Source: Bacillus sp. CH30_1T (GTDB taxonomy: Bacteria > Bacillota > Bacilli > Bacillales > Bacillaceae_B). Taken from it: 64,000 bases of DNA. A program made the translations under genes and the position numbers. The stretch is taken from NCBI RefSeq assembly GCF_008364765.1, contig NZ_VTUY01000004.1, positions 1 through 64,000 of the forward strand, read 5' to 3'. This document shows, piece after piece, positions 37,656-46,717 of the stretch (position 1 is its first letter; each line of letters opens with the position of its first letter). Under the pieces are notes generated by a model. It ran no database searches. It was not told where the DNA came from and worked only from the letters and a program-made list of their open reading frames with translations.

Positions 37656-38322
37656 TGACTTAACAAAGAGATTGACTGTGAAACAGCTCGGAAAAGAAGT
37701 GAATGGTAAAAGCCTGATAGTCAGGAACGCAACATTCATATCCTCCCCTGTTTTTATGGTCAGTCTCTTTTTGAATTAAAGAAAAAAACGCTGAAATTCC
37801 TCGTTTTTATTGAAATAACAATAGGATATTCATTGGTGAGATGTTACAATTAATTACATATACGTAATGCATTATAATCAGACCTTTTCAAAATAAAGGA
37901 GAGTTTATTACTTTTGTTAGCCAAATCTTTTACAATTCAATGACATACCTTCATTATGTGGAAATTGATGTTTAAAATAGAGTACAAGAGTGTAATAAAT
38001 AGGATGGCTTCTTTCTGAAAAGGAATGGACGTACATATACGAAAAGTTGTATGGACAATGTATCTTAGGAAATGCTGGATTATTTTGATCAGTGACATGA
38101 GAACTAACTCCTGAATATCCATCCTTCAACTCTACCATAATGGTTTCTCGTTCAACATTATGTTATATGGCAGAAAATAACGTTCTGTTCCTCTTTTAAC
38201 ATTTGCTGCCTTCATATAGAATGTAAGGTATCCCAATGTAAAGAGTACTTTCATTATAAGACGTGGTGAGAATTTTCTTATTCATGACTTAATGATTACA
38301 AAGTGAAATTGAGGAGAACGAA
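37656..38322. other. 667-base stretch without a convincing gene, where murG-murB would be expected
   Basis: After the spoVE hairpin (ending near 37772) the sequence is AT-rich and holds no open frame with a ribosome site. Two overlapping minus-strand frames of 61 and 73 codons (37917-38138) have no start signal and no recognisable product. I see no translated remnant of MurG or MurB. The last 100 bases probably contain the divIB promoter, but no strong consensus stands out. Confidence 0.6.
37665..37775 (+). terminator. Long nested hairpin terminator after spoVE
   Basis: An outer stem of about 20 pairs with small bulges (AAAGAGATTGAC... with ...GGTCAGTCTCTTT) encloses a second stem (GTGAATG/CATTCAT) and an inner hairpin (CCTGA/TCAGG), followed by TTTTTG. 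It is much larger than an ordinary terminator and shares the pieces GAATGGTAAA and GAAGTGAATGG with two other large hairpins in the window. Confidence 0.75.
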
Positions 38323-39108
38323 ATGAAAAAAGAAAATGTTGTTTCCCTTGAAGATCGTATTCCTAAATTAAAACAACACCGAAAAAAGAAAGCGAATCGC
38401 AGACTGTTATTTTTACTTTCTTTGTTCTTACTCATGATTCTATCGGTGGTTTACTTTCAATCACCTTTAAGTCATGTGAAAAAAGTGGTGGTTCATGGGA
38501 ATGAGCTTGTTTCAAATGAGGCGGTTCTTCAGCAAAGTGGAATTGACAGCGGCATGAATTTGTGGAGTGTAAACAAAGATAAAACCGTGGAACAATTAAA
38601 GGAGCTTCCTGAAGTAAAAAATGCAACGGTAAAAATGTCCTTTCCGAATTCCTATGAAATACGCATCCAAGAATATGATAAAAAGGCATATCTATCGAAA
38701 GATAATAAATTCTTTGTCATATTAGAGAATGGGAACGTTCTGGATAAAGGTACTGAATCAATACCCGTTGATGCTCCTTTACTCAGAGGTTTCGAGGAAG
38801 ATAAGGTCTTAGTGAAAATGGTAGAAGAATTAAGGGAGCTTCCGAAAGAAGTTCAGCACCTCATATCTGAGATTAACCTGGCTCCAAAGGAAACAGATCA
38901 ATATCACTTGACCCTATTCATGAATGATGGATTTGAAGTCAGTGCCACCATCCGGACCTTTTCAGAGAAAATGGTGCATTATCCCTCTATTGTCAGTCAA
39001 TTGGATCCTTCAGTAAAAGGTGTCATTGATTTAGAGGTAGGTTCTTATTTCAGAGCATATGAAACGGAAGGTGAACAAAGCGATGAAGAGGATGAGGGTG
39101 AGAGGTAA
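38323..39108 (+). CDS. divIB: Cell division protein DivIB (FtsQ)
   Basis: This 261-residue bitopic protein has a basic cytoplasmic N terminus (1-25), one membrane helix (about 26-46), a POTRA domain (about 48-118, VKKVVVHGNELVSNEAVLQQSG) and the DivIB/FtsQ beta domain. It links FtsL and DivIC in the divisome and is also needed in sporulation. GAGGAG precedes the ATG. Its acidic C terminus overlaps the ylxW start. Confidence 0.94.
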   Translation: MKKENVVSLEDRIPKLKQHRKKKANRRLLFLLSLFLLMILSVVYFQSPLSHVKKVVVHGNELVSNEAVLQQSGIDSGMNLWSVNKDKTVEQLKELPEVKNATVKMSFPNSYEIRIQEYDKKAYLSKDNKFFVILENGNVLDKGTESIPVDAPLLRGFEEDKVLVKMVEELRELPKEVQHLISEINLAPKETDQYHLTLFMNDGFEVSATIRTFSEKMVHYPSIVSQLDPSVKGVIDLEVGSYFRAYETEGEQSDEEDEGER

Positions 39109-39793
39109 GCATGTAATCCTCTCTCTTGTATGTCTGGTGTTAGGTTTCATCCTTGCTTTTTCATTTAGTCTAGCTAACACAGAACAAGCGGAACGTGGGA
39201 ATCGAACGAATGGTCAGTGGAAACAGGAAGAAGCATTGAGAGATCAAATCCTTGAGTATCAGCAGCAGAATAATAATCTGCAAGAGGAACTCTATGAGAA
39301 GCAGGAAAAGGTCGTCAACATGGAGAAGGAATTCTCTAAAGAGAAACAAATATATTTTAACCTGGCAGAAGATGCGGAGAAGTATCGTATGTACCTGGGC
39401 AAAACGAAAGTGAAAGGGCCTGGGATAAACGTGACATTATCAGACGCTGACTACGATTCCAATGAGGAAAACGCCAATAATTATATTGTTCATGAACACC
39501 ATGTATTTAAGGTGATCAATGAATTATACATTGCGGGGGCTTCTGTCGTTGCGATAAATGGACAAAGGCTAAAGCATGATTCATACATACTGTGTAACGG
39601 TCCCGTTATTCAAATTGATGGAATCGAATATCCTGCTCCGTTTGAAATTACCGCTATTGGAGATCCGGAAGTACTATCATCAGCCATGAATATCACGGGC
39701 GGGGTTAAAGACCAGCTTGTAAATGATAATATCATTTTTAAACTGGAAAAAAAGAATACGGTAATTTTAGAACCAAGCATTAGTGAATCATAA
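39083..39793 (+). CDS. ylxW: YlxW, DUF881 family protein
   Basis: This 236-residue protein has an N-terminal membrane helix (about 9-30), a coiled coil (about 45-95) and a DUF881 domain (about 100-235, GPGINVTLSDADY, NELYIAGASVVAINGQRL). The function of the family is unknown; it is part of the ylxW-ylxX-sbp set in B. subtilis. ATG 39083 follows AAGGTG; it overlaps the end of divIB by 26 bases in another frame. Confidence 0.9.
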   Translation: MKRMRVRGKHVILSLVCLVLGFILAFSFSLANTEQAERGNRTNGQWKQEEALRDQILEYQQQNNNLQEELYEKQEKVVNMEKEFSKEKQIYFNLAEDAEKYRMYLGKTKVKGPGINVTLSDADYDSNEENANNYIVHEHHVFKVINELYIAGASVVAINGQRLKHDSYILCNGPVIQIDGIEYPAPFEITAIGDPEVLSSAMNITGGVKDQLVNDNIIFKLEKKNTVILEPSISES

Positions 39794-39864
39794 GCAATGA
39801 AATGTCCCAATGGTTATTCGGACTGTTACCAAGTAAGGTCAGCTGTGAAAGTAAGGTGCAATGA

Positions 39865-40593
39865 ATGGACAACAAGTTAAAAATAAGCTTTACCATTATT
39901 ACGATAATTATTGGGTTTATGATTGCTATACAATTCCAAACAGTCAAAGAACCTGTTGTCCGGGATACACGAGATATATGGGAACTACGAAATGCATTAT
40001 TAAAAGAAAAAGAAGTCAATTCCAATCTTTATGCAGAAATGCGTGCGGTTGAAGCAAAGTTGGAACAATATAAGACAGAACAGCAGTCTAGTCCAGAACG
40101 TGCTTTGAAACAAACTTTAGAGGAATTGAGAACAGAAGCAGGTTTGACTGAAAAAACAGGACCAGGTGTCATTTTAACGATTGAACCAGCCATGGAAGAA
40201 ATCCTTCTTGGTGAAAAAGTTCAAACTATATCACCGGAACTGTTGGAAAGACTGGTAAATGAGCTGAATCGATATGATGCAATGGATATTTCCATTGATG
40301 GTCATCGCTTAATCAATACCTCGGTCATTCGGGATATTAATGGAGAAACCAAGGTAGATGGATATTCAATTAAAAAAATACCATTTGAAGTGAGAGTATT
40401 AACCAAAGACTTGGACTCTGCAAAAGGCTTGTATAACCGAATGCAGGTATCACAGTCTGTTGAGGACTTCTTTATCGATAATCTTCGAGTCTCAATTTCA
40501 AAGCCTTTAGAAAAAGTGGTGGTTCCACCATATGAAGATACCATCCGGGTCCGTTTAATGGAACCGGTGAAGGAAAGAGGAGGGAACGGGTAA
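39865..40593 (+). CDS. ylxX: YlxX, DUF881 family protein
   Basis: This 242-residue paralogue of the upstream protein has the same plan: a membrane helix (about 5-22), a coiled coil (about 35-85) and a DUF881 domain (GPGVILTIEPA, ELNRYDAMDISIDGHRL). AAGGTG lies 7 bases before the ATG at 39865; the ATG at 39861 is in another frame. It is followed by sbp after one base. Confidence 0.9.
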   Translation: MDNKLKISFTIITIIIGFMIAIQFQTVKEPVVRDTRDIWELRNALLKEKEVNSNLYAEMRAVEAKLEQYKTEQQSSPERALKQTLEELRTEAGLTEKTGPGVILTIEPAMEEILLGEKVQTISPELLERLVNELNRYDAMDISIDGHRLINTSVIRDINGETKVDGYSIKKIPFEVRVLTKDLDSAKGLYNRMQVSQSVEDFFIDNLRVSISKPLEKVVVPPYEDTIRVRLMEPVKERGGNG

Positions 40594-40594
40594 T

Positions 40595-40957
40595 ATGTGG
40601 CTTCCCCTTTTAGGGTTGCTGGTAGGGGTCGTATTGGGGCTTCTTACAGATATTAGAATTCCAGATGAGTACTCGAATTATTTATCGATCGCCGTCCTGG
40701 CAGCATTGGATACATTATTTGGCGGCATACGTGCCCACCTCCAAAATATTTATGATGATAAGGTCTTTGTTTCTGGGTTCTTTTTTAATATTTTACTGGC
40801 AGCAAGTTTAGCTTTTCTAGGCGTACATCTTGGTGTAGACTTATATCTGGCGGCTGTATTTGCTTTTGGAGTAAGATTATTCCAGAACATTGCAGTGATT
40901 AGACGAATACTTATTAGCAATTGGTCAAATAATCAAGAAAAAAGAGAAAAAAATTAG
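40595..40957 (+). CDS. sbp: Small basic membrane protein Sbp (DUF1290)
   Basis: This 120-residue protein is mostly hydrophobic, with three or four membrane segments and the typical DUF1290 blocks IPDEYSNYLSIAVLAALDTLFGG and VFVSGFFFN. Role unknown; it always accompanies ylxX and ftsA in Bacilli. The ribosome site lies in the end of ylxX. Confidence 0.92.
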   Translation: MWLPLLGLLVGVVLGLLTDIRIPDEYSNYLSIAVLAALDTLFGGIRAHLQNIYDDKVFVSGFFFNILLAASLAFLGVHLGVDLYLAAVFAFGVRLFQNIAVIRRILISNWSNNQEKREKN

Positions 40958-41073
40958 AATTTTAAAAGGGAATCGTTTTTGTTACGACGAATATCTTAAT
41001 TAAGATATACTTAGAATAATGTTTTTCTAGGGTTGTTGTTCCAAATAAACATTCTTTAAGGAGGTGCCATAGA

Positions 41074-42372
41074 GTGAACAGCAATGAAATTTACGTTAGC
41101 CTAGACATCGGTACATCCACAGTAAAAGTAATCATTGGTGAAATGACAAATGATTCCTTAAACATTATCGGTGTAGGAAATGTGAACTCAGAAGGAATCA
41201 GAAAAGGTTCCATCGTAGATATAGACGAAACTGTTCATACAATCAAGAAAGCAGTTGAACAAGCCGAAAGGATGGTTGGTTTATCTATAAGCCAGGTCAT
41301 CGTAGGTATTACCGGCAACCATGTGTCGCTTCAATCGTGTCATGGTGTAGTGGCAGTATCAAGTGATAATCGGGAAATCGGCGATGAAGATGTTCTAAGA
41401 GTGATGGATGCAGCCCAGGTTGTTTCTATTCCTCCAGAAAGAGAAATCATCAATGTAATCCCAAGACAATTCATTGTTGATGGATTGGATGAGATTACAG
41501 ATCCACGCGGTATGATTGGTGTTCGATTGGAAATGGAAGGCACCATCATTACGGGATCTAAGACGATTTTACATAATACTCTCCGTTGTGTAGAAAAGGC
41601 CGGCCTTGAAATTGTCGATATCGTTCTTCAACCTCTTGCGGCTGGTTCAGTTGCTTTGTCAAAGGATGAGAAGAACCTCGGTGCTGCGTTAATCGATATT
41701 GGCGGTGGCTCTACAACGATAGCGGTTTTCGAACAAGGCCACCTTAAAGCTACAACTGTACTTCCTGTAGGGGGAGAACATATTACTAAAGATTTATCGA
41801 TTGGATTAAGAACCTCAACGGACGATGCAGAGAAAATCAAAACTAAATATGGACATGCTTATTATGACCATGCATCAGAAGATGAAGTGTTTAGCGTGCC
41901 AATTATTGGTAGCGATCAACACCAGCAATTTAATCAATTAGAAATTTCTGATATCATAGAAGCAAGGCTGGAAGAGATCTTAGACCTCATTAGCCATGAG
42001 CTGAAACGAATGGGAATCAGAGACCTGCCAGGTGGATATGTGTTAACTGGTGGTGTAGCAAATCTTCCAGGTGTGTTAGAATTAGCACAAATCGTTTTCC
42101 AAAATCGTGTACGGGTGGCAATTCCTGATTATATTGGAGTTAGGGAACCTCAGTATACGACTGCAGTAGGTTTGATTAAATACGCTCAAAAGAATGCTAG
42201 ATTACAAGGAAGATCTGTTAGTGCAGAACCAGTGCCTGTAGAGGCTGCTGAGAAGCGACAATCGAAACCAGCTAATAAAAAGCCAAAGCCTGCGAAGGTA
42301 AAAGAAGAAGAACATGAAGATGAGAAGGCCATGTCAAAAGTGAAAAAGTTCTTTGGATACTTCTTTGAATAA
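41074..42372 (+). CDS. ftsA: Cell division protein FtsA
   Basis: This 432-residue actin-family ATPase anchors FtsZ to the membrane. The N-terminal phosphate loop ([18 protein letters not shown]), the FtsA-specific 1C domain, the second nucleotide block [14 protein letters not shown] and [13 protein letters not shown] are present. The C terminus, after a low-complexity charged linker, ends in an amphipathic membrane-targeting helix ([11 protein letters not shown]). The start is GTG with GGAGGTG. Confidence 0.96.
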   Translation: MNSNEIYVSLDIGTSTVKVIIGEMTNDSLNIIGVGNVNSEGIRKGSIVDIDETVHTIKKAVEQAERMVGLSISQVIVGITGNHVSLQSCHGVVAVSSDNREIGDEDVLRVMDAAQVVSIPPEREIINVIPRQFIVDGLDEITDPRGMIGVRLEMEGTIITGSKTILHNTLRCVEKAGLEIVDIVLQPLAAGSVALSKDEKNLGAALIDIGGGSTTIAVFEQGHLKATTVLPVGGEHITKDLSIGLRTSTDDAEKIKTKYGHAYYDHASEDEVFSVPIIGSDQHQQFNQLEISDIIEARLEEILDLISHELKRMGIRDLPGGYVLTGGVANLPGVLELAQIVFQNRVRVAIPDYIGVREPQYTTAVGLIKYAQKNARLQGRSVSAEPVPVEAAEKRQSKPANKKPKPAKVKEEEHEDEKAMSKVKKFFGYFFE

Positions 42373-42413
42373 ATAAAGGAATCCATAGATTCGACGAGTT
42401 AGGAGGATTTGTC

Positions 42414-43586
42414 ATGTTGGAGTTTGATACAAATTTAGATTCTTTAGCGACAATAAAAGTTATCGGTGTCGGTGGTGGAGGTAACAACGCTGTAAACCGC
42501 ATGATCGAGCATGGTGTACAGGGTGTTGAATTTATCGCTGTAAATACAGATGCACAAGCTTTGAATCTATCAAAAGCTGAAATAAAAATGCAAATCGGTG
42601 GTAAATTAACCAGAGGATTAGGAGCAGGTGCCAATCCGGAAGTGGGTAAAAAAGCTGCTGAAGAAAGTAAAGAACAGATCGAAGAAGCTCTAAGAGGAGC
42701 AGATATGGTCTTCGTTACGGCTGGAATGGGCGGAGGAACCGGAACTGGTGCAGCTCCGGTAATCGCTCAGATTGCTCGAGAAATCGGAGCATTAACGGTC
42801 GGTGTTGTGACACGACCTTTCACCTTTGAAGGCAGAAAGCGTTCAAATCAAGCGAGCGGTGGTATCGCTGCTATGAAAGAAGGAGTAGATACCCTTATCG
42901 TTATTCCAAACGATCGTCTGCTTGAGATCGTAGATAAGAGCACGCCAATGCTTGAAGCATTCCGAGAAGCAGATAACGTATTAAGACAAGGTGTTCAAGG
43001 TATCTCAGATCTAATCGCAACTCCAGGTCTTATTAACCTTGACTTTGCCGACGTAAAGACAATCATGTCTAACAAAGGTTCAGCACTTATGGGCATCGGT
43101 GCAGCTTCTGGTGAAAATCGTGCGACGGAAGCCGCAAAAAAAGCCGTTTCAAGTCCATTACTTGAGACATCCATTGATGGAGCTCAAGGTGTACTGATGA
43201 ACATTACAGGTGGTACATCTTTAAGTCTATATGAAGTTCAAGAAGCTGCGGACATTGTAGCATCTGCTTCAGATCAAGAAGTGAACATGATTTTCGGTTC
43301 CGTGATTAATGAAGATTTAAAAGATGATATCGTAGTAACCGTTATTGCAACCGGGTTTAATGAAGAGGTCATTCAACCTCCTAAGCAAACTCGACCAACA
43401 TTTGGTGGAATGAAACCAAATCAAAGTCCAAACCCAAGCCCAAGCCAATCTATCAAGCGCGAACAACCTAAACGCGAAGAGCCTCAACACCAAGAGCCGG
43501 TGAGAACCTCTTCCAATCAAAATCAGGGAGCGGAAGAAACATTGGACATCCCAACTTTCCTTCGCAACCGTAATCGCCGTAGATAA
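42414..43586 (+). CDS. ftsZ: Cell division protein FtsZ
   Basis: This 390-residue tubulin homologue polymerises at mid-cell. The tubulin signature [11 protein letters not shown] (about 104-114), the T7 synergy-loop region [11 protein letters not shown] and a disordered linker (about 318-375) are followed by the conserved C-terminal peptide [10 protein letters not shown] that binds FtsA and SepF. AGGAGG precedes the ATG. Repeat array B begins only 3 bases after the stop. Confidence 0.98.
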   Translation: MLEFDTNLDSLATIKVIGVGGGGNNAVNRMIEHGVQGVEFIAVNTDAQALNLSKAEIKMQIGGKLTRGLGAGANPEVGKKAAEESKEQIEEALRGADMVFVTAGMGGGTGTGAAPVIAQIAREIGALTVGVVTRPFTFEGRKRSNQASGGIAAMKEGVDTLIVIPNDRLLEIVDKSTPMLEAFREADNVLRQGVQGISDLIATPGLINLDFADVKTIMSNKGSALMGIGAASGENRATEAAKKAVSSPLLETSIDGAQGVLMNITGGTSLSLYEVQEAADIVASASDQEVNMIFGSVINEDLKDDIVVTVIATGFNEEVIQPPKQTRPTFGGMKPNQSPNPSPSQSIKREQPKREEPQHQEPVRTSSNQNQGAEETLDIPTFLRNRNRRR

Positions 43587-43589
43587 ATT

Positions 43590-43786
43590 AAAAGCGGAGG
43601 GGCTTTGCCCAGAGGCGACAAGCATAAGATGAGCCACCCGAAAAGGCGTCCTTCGCCTTTTTGGGTGGATTAGCTTATGACCTCGAGCCTCTAAGCCCCG
43701 TAGCTGGACAATAAAAGCGGGCTGCTTTCTCAGGCCCGATAAGCACAACAAGGAATCCCCAAAGGCATTTAATGCCTTTGGGGATT
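43590..43786 (+). repeat. Palindromic repeat array B: one full copy and a left half fused to a terminator
   Basis: A full 118-bp copy (43590-43707) starts 3 bases after the ftsZ stop, in ftsZ orientation. Arms pair as GGGGCTT/AAGCCCC, AGAGGC/GCCTCT, CATAAG/CTTATG around a core CCACCC/GGGTGG and AAAGGC/GCCTTT. A second copy starts at 43713 with AAAAGCGG but keeps only about 35 diverged bases before running into the ftsZ terminator hairpin. The same element occurs after ylbP and sigG. Confidence 0.93.
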
Positions 43787-43791
43787 TTTTT
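43754..43791 (+). terminator. Terminator of the dcw cluster (ftsZ)
   Basis: A perfect 16-bp stem (AATCCCCAAAGGCATT with AATGCCTTTGGGGATT) with a 1-base loop in formal pairing runs into TTTTTTT. It is placed where the core hairpin of a second repeat copy would be. Confidence 0.95.
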
Positions 43792-43929
43792 GGTCTGATA
43801 TATTTTCCACGTATCCATCCAATCAAAATCCAATCAACAAAGCTATTTTTTATACCTCGAATCAGGAATAAATTTAGTGACATATTTCGTTCTTATCTCC
43901 GAAAAGTTTTCCTCTGAAGCATACAAAAA

Positions 43930-43963
43930 ATGACAACCTTTTAAAGGGTATGTACGATATACT
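43930..43963 (+). promoter_or_regulatory. Candidate spoIIGA-sigE promoter with 22-bp spacer
   Basis: ATGACA (43930-43935) and TATACT (43958-43963) are separated by 22 bases, about 70 bases before spoIIGA. B. subtilis spoIIG is known for a sigma-A promoter with exactly this abnormal spacing, activated by phosphorylated Spo0A. Good Spo0A boxes were not found; only degenerate pieces (CCGAAAA, TTCGTTC) lie upstream, in a region of otherwise unassigned sequence (43792-44034). Confidence 0.5.
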
Positions 43964-44034
43964 TCTGATAAGTCATTCCTATCTTGAAATTTAAATAGCT
44001 GTAACTGGGTGAAGTTTCAAAAGGAGGGTAGAGA

Positions 44035-44961
44035 TTGACCTTATATCTGGATGTCATCTGGTTGTTAAATCTATTGGTAGACTTTTTCTTATTATGGTTA
44101 ACTGGAATCATCTTAAAAAGACAATATGCCCTGTGGAGAATTGGACTTGGCAGTTTGATAGGATCGATCATCATTCTCCTTGCCTTTTCACCTTATGCAA
44201 CTCTTATAGGAAACCCTCTTATGAAATTATTATTTTCAATTATCATGGTGTACTCAGCTTTTGGGTATAGAAGATTGCGCTATTACTTATCTAATCTTCT
44301 TATGTTCTATTTTGTTACCTTTTTTACAGGTGGGATATTAATTGGGACTCATTATTTTATTAGTTTCGACCCTGGTACAGAATCCTCCATGTTGCTTGCA
44401 AGCATCCGTGGTTTTGGAGATCCGATAAGCTGGGTATTTGTTATGCTTGCCCTGCCTCTTGCCTGGTATTTTTCTAAGGGCAGAGTGGATAGCATTGAGC
44501 AAGTGAAAATTCAGTATGATCAGCTTCTGAAGGTAAGCATAAAAATTGAAGATTTTCAATGTACCGTAAACGGTCTTGTAGACAGCGGTAACCAACTTCA
44601 AGACCCCATATCCAAAAGTCCGGTCATGATACTCTCCATCGCTGAGATAGAGGGGGGAATTCCAGAAGAAGTGAGGGCACTATGCCACGATGTTGATGAA
44701 ATCTTCTCTGGAGAGAAAAACATCGACACACGCTGGTCTGACCGGATGAGAATTGTCCCCGCCCAATCAGTGGGAAGAAAAAGTCAACTTCTAGCCGCTA
44801 TCAAGCCTGATTCTCTCATTCTAAAGGATCATGAATCAGAATGGACGATCCCGAATGGACTGATTGCCTTCAGAGAGGATCCGCTTTCAGCAGATGGGAA
44901 TTTTCAAGCGATCGTTCATCCGAAAATGGCTTCGCGAAAGCCGGTACTTAATGTTTCTTAA
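44035..44961 (+). CDS. spoIIGA: Sigma-E processing peptidase SpoIIGA
   Basis: This 308-residue membrane protease converts pro-sigma-E into active sigma-E in the mother cell in response to SpoIIR. It has five N-terminal transmembrane helices (about 5-150) and a C-terminal aspartic protease-like domain with the catalytic motif DSGN (about residue 184). The start is TTG with GGAGGG upstream. It forms the spoIIG operon with sigE, 53 bases downstream. Confidence 0.95.
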   Translation: MTLYLDVIWLLNLLVDFFLLWLTGIILKRQYALWRIGLGSLIGSIIILLAFSPYATLIGNPLMKLLFSIIMVYSAFGYRRLRYYLSNLLMFYFVTFFTGGILIGTHYFISFDPGTESSMLLASIRGFGDPISWVFVMLALPLAWYFSKGRVDSIEQVKIQYDQLLKVSIKIEDFQCTVNGLVDSGNQLQDPISKSPVMILSIAEIEGGIPEEVRALCHDVDEIFSGEKNIDTRWSDRMRIVPAQSVGRKSQLLAAIKPDSLILKDHESEWTIPNGLIAFREDPLSADGNFQAIVHPKMASRKPVLNVS

Positions 44962-45014
44962 GTCAATTATTACTACTATACTCACAATTTAAAGAAATAG
45001 AAGGGGGAGCAACA

Positions 45015-45734
45015 ATGAAAAAATTCAAATTTAAATTTTTATACTATTGGTACAAACTGTTAATCAAACTTGGACTGAAGACAGATGAAATTTACTACAT
45101 AGGTGGTAGTGAAGCACTTCCCCCTCCATTGACGAAAGAGGAGGAAGAAGTATTACTCAATAAATTGCCTAAAGGTGATAAAGCTGCCCGCTCTCTGTTG
45201 ATTGAACGAAACTTAAGGTTAGTCGTATATATCGCCAGGAAGTTTGAAAATACAGGAATAAATATTGAAGACTTGATCAGCATCGGTACGATTGGCTTGA
45301 TTAAGGCAGTTAACACATTCAATCCAGAAAAAAAAATCAAATTAGCTACATATGCTTCCAGGTGTATTGAAAATGAAATTCTTATGTACTTAAGAAGAAA
45401 TAATAAAATCCGCTCAGAAGTTTCGTTTGATGAGCCACTCAATATTGATTGGGACGGAAATGAATTACTATTATCAGACGTACTTGGAACAGATGAAGAT
45501 ATTATTACAAAAGATCTGGAAGCGACCGTAGACAAAAAACTGCTCTTTAACGCTCTTCACCAGCTCTCTGATCGTGAAAAACAAATCATGGAGCTCCGGT
45601 TTGGTCTAATGGGAGAAGAAGAAAAAACCCAAAAAGATGTAGCGGATATGCTTGGTATCTCCCAGTCCTATATCTCTCGTTTAGAAAAGAGGATTATTAA
45701 GCGTCTAAAGAAGGAATTTAATAAAATGGTATAA
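45015..45734 (+). CDS. sigE: RNA polymerase sporulation sigma factor SigE precursor
   Basis: This 239-residue sigma-70 factor drives early mother-cell gene expression. The N-terminal pro-sequence (about the first 27-29 residues, basic and hydrophobic, ending near [13 protein letters not shown]) is removed by SpoIIGA. Region 2 ([42 protein letters not shown]) and region 4 ([27 protein letters not shown]) are intact. GGGGG precedes the ATG. Confidence 0.98.
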   Translation: MKKFKFKFLYYWYKLLIKLGLKTDEIYYIGGSEALPPPLTKEEEEVLLNKLPKGDKAARSLLIERNLRLVVYIARKFENTGINIEDLISIGTIGLIKAVNTFNPEKKIKLATYASRCIENEILMYLRRNNKIRSEVSFDEPLNIDWDGNELLLSDVLGTDEDIITKDLEATVDKKLLFNALHQLSDREKQIMELRFGLMGEEEKTQKDVADMLGISQSYISRLEKRIIKRLKKEFNKMV

Positions 45735-45740
45735 CCTGAT

Positions 45741-45779
45741 AAAAACTGACCTTTTCTATTGAGAAGGTCAGTTTTTTTT
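45741..45779 (+). terminator. Terminator of spoIIGA-sigE
   Basis: A stem of about 13 pairs (AAAAACTGACCTT with AAGGTCAGTTTTT) is followed by eight T. It isolates sigE from sigG. Confidence 0.92.
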
Positions 45780-45868
45780 GTTTAAACCCATTAAAATTTT
45801 TTTATATGAATTTATCCAGATATCTAAAGGGATTTGGGGAGTATGAACCGTTACTTGTCAGAATGAAA

Positions 45869-45897
45869 TGCATATTTTTCCTCTTCAAGGAAATACT
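45869..45897 (+). promoter_or_regulatory. Candidate sigma-F/sigma-G promoter for sigG
   Basis: TGCATA (45869-45874) and GGAAATACT (45889-45897) are separated by 14 bases. This fits forespore promoters (GCATA-like -35, GGnnAnAnT -10) and lies about 40 bases before the sigG start. sigG of B. subtilis is transcribed by sigma-F and by itself. Confidence 0.65.
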
Positions 45898-45934
45898 GAA
45901 TTTTGTACAGCAGCTCCTACAAGGAGGGGAAAGA

Positions 45935-46711
45935 ATGACACGTAATAAAGTCGAGATTTGTGGTGTAGATACTTCCAAATTACCAGTTCTCAAAAATGAT
46001 GAAATGAGAGTACTATTCAAGCAAATGCAAGCGGGCGACATTACCGCAAGAGAAAAACTTGTAAATGGGAATTTGCGCCTCGTCTTAAGTGTAATTCAAC
46101 GCTTTAATAACCGTGGTGAGTATGTTGATGATTTATTTCAAGTAGGGTGTATCGGATTAATGAAATCCATCGATAATTTTGATTTAGGTCAAAACGTTCG
46201 ATTCTCTACATACGCGGTTCCGATGATCATTGGGGAAATCCGACGATATTTAAGAGACAATAATCCAATAAGAGTGTCCCGTTCACTACGAGATATTGCG
46301 TACAAGGCTCTACAAGTAAGAGAGAAATTAATGGGGGAAACATCCAAAGAACCAACTGCAGAAGAAATTGCCAAAGTTCTTGATGTATCCCACGAGGAAA
46401 TCGTATTTGCATTGGATGCTATACAAGATCCTGTCTCTTTGTTTGAACCCATTTATAATGATGGAGGAGACCCAATATTTGTGATGGATCAACTAAGCGA
46501 CGAAAAAAATCGCGATTTCCATTGGATTGAAGAAATTGCTCTTCAAGAAGGAATGAGACGATTAAATGATCGTGAAAAATTGATTATCAGCAAACGCTTC
46601 TTTCAAGGGAAAACTCAAATGGAAGTGGCTGACGAGATCGGAATCTCACAAGCACAAGTATCAAGACTGGAAAAAGCAGCAATCAAACAAATGAACAAAA
46701 ATATTCAATAA
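45935..46711 (+). CDS. sigG: RNA polymerase sporulation sigma factor SigG
   Basis: This 258-residue factor drives late forespore genes. It is almost collinear with B. subtilis SigG: TRNKVEICGVDTSKLPVL at the N terminus (needed for SpoIIAB binding and control), region 2 (NLRLVLSVIQRFNNRGEY), region 3 and region 4 (MEVADEIGISQAQVSRLEK). ATG 45935 follows AAGGAGGGG; the frame is open further upstream to 45806, but that part has no SigG counterpart and contains the promoter. Repeat array C begins 6 bases after the stop. Confidence 0.98.
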   Translation: MTRNKVEICGVDTSKLPVLKNDEMRVLFKQMQAGDITAREKLVNGNLRLVLSVIQRFNNRGEYVDDLFQVGCIGLMKSIDNFDLGQNVRFSTYAVPMIIGEIRRYLRDNNPIRVSRSLRDIAYKALQVREKLMGETSKEPTAEEIAKVLDVSHEEIVFALDAIQDPVSLFEPIYNDGGDPIFVMDQLSDEKNRDFHWIEEIALQEGMRRLNDREKLIISKRFFQGKTQMEVADEIGISQAQVSRLEKAAIKQMNKNIQ

Positions 46712-46717
46712 GTAAAG

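Noticed and set aside
37917..38138. Minus-strand ORFs of 73 and 61 codons in the gap after spoVE
   Set aside because: They overlap each other in different frames, lack ribosome sites and show no family features or resemblance to MurG or MurB.
43317..43883. 188-codon minus-strand ORF across the ftsZ end and array B
   Set aside because: It is antisense to the ftsZ C terminus and crosses the repeat and terminator; no start signal and no recognisable product.
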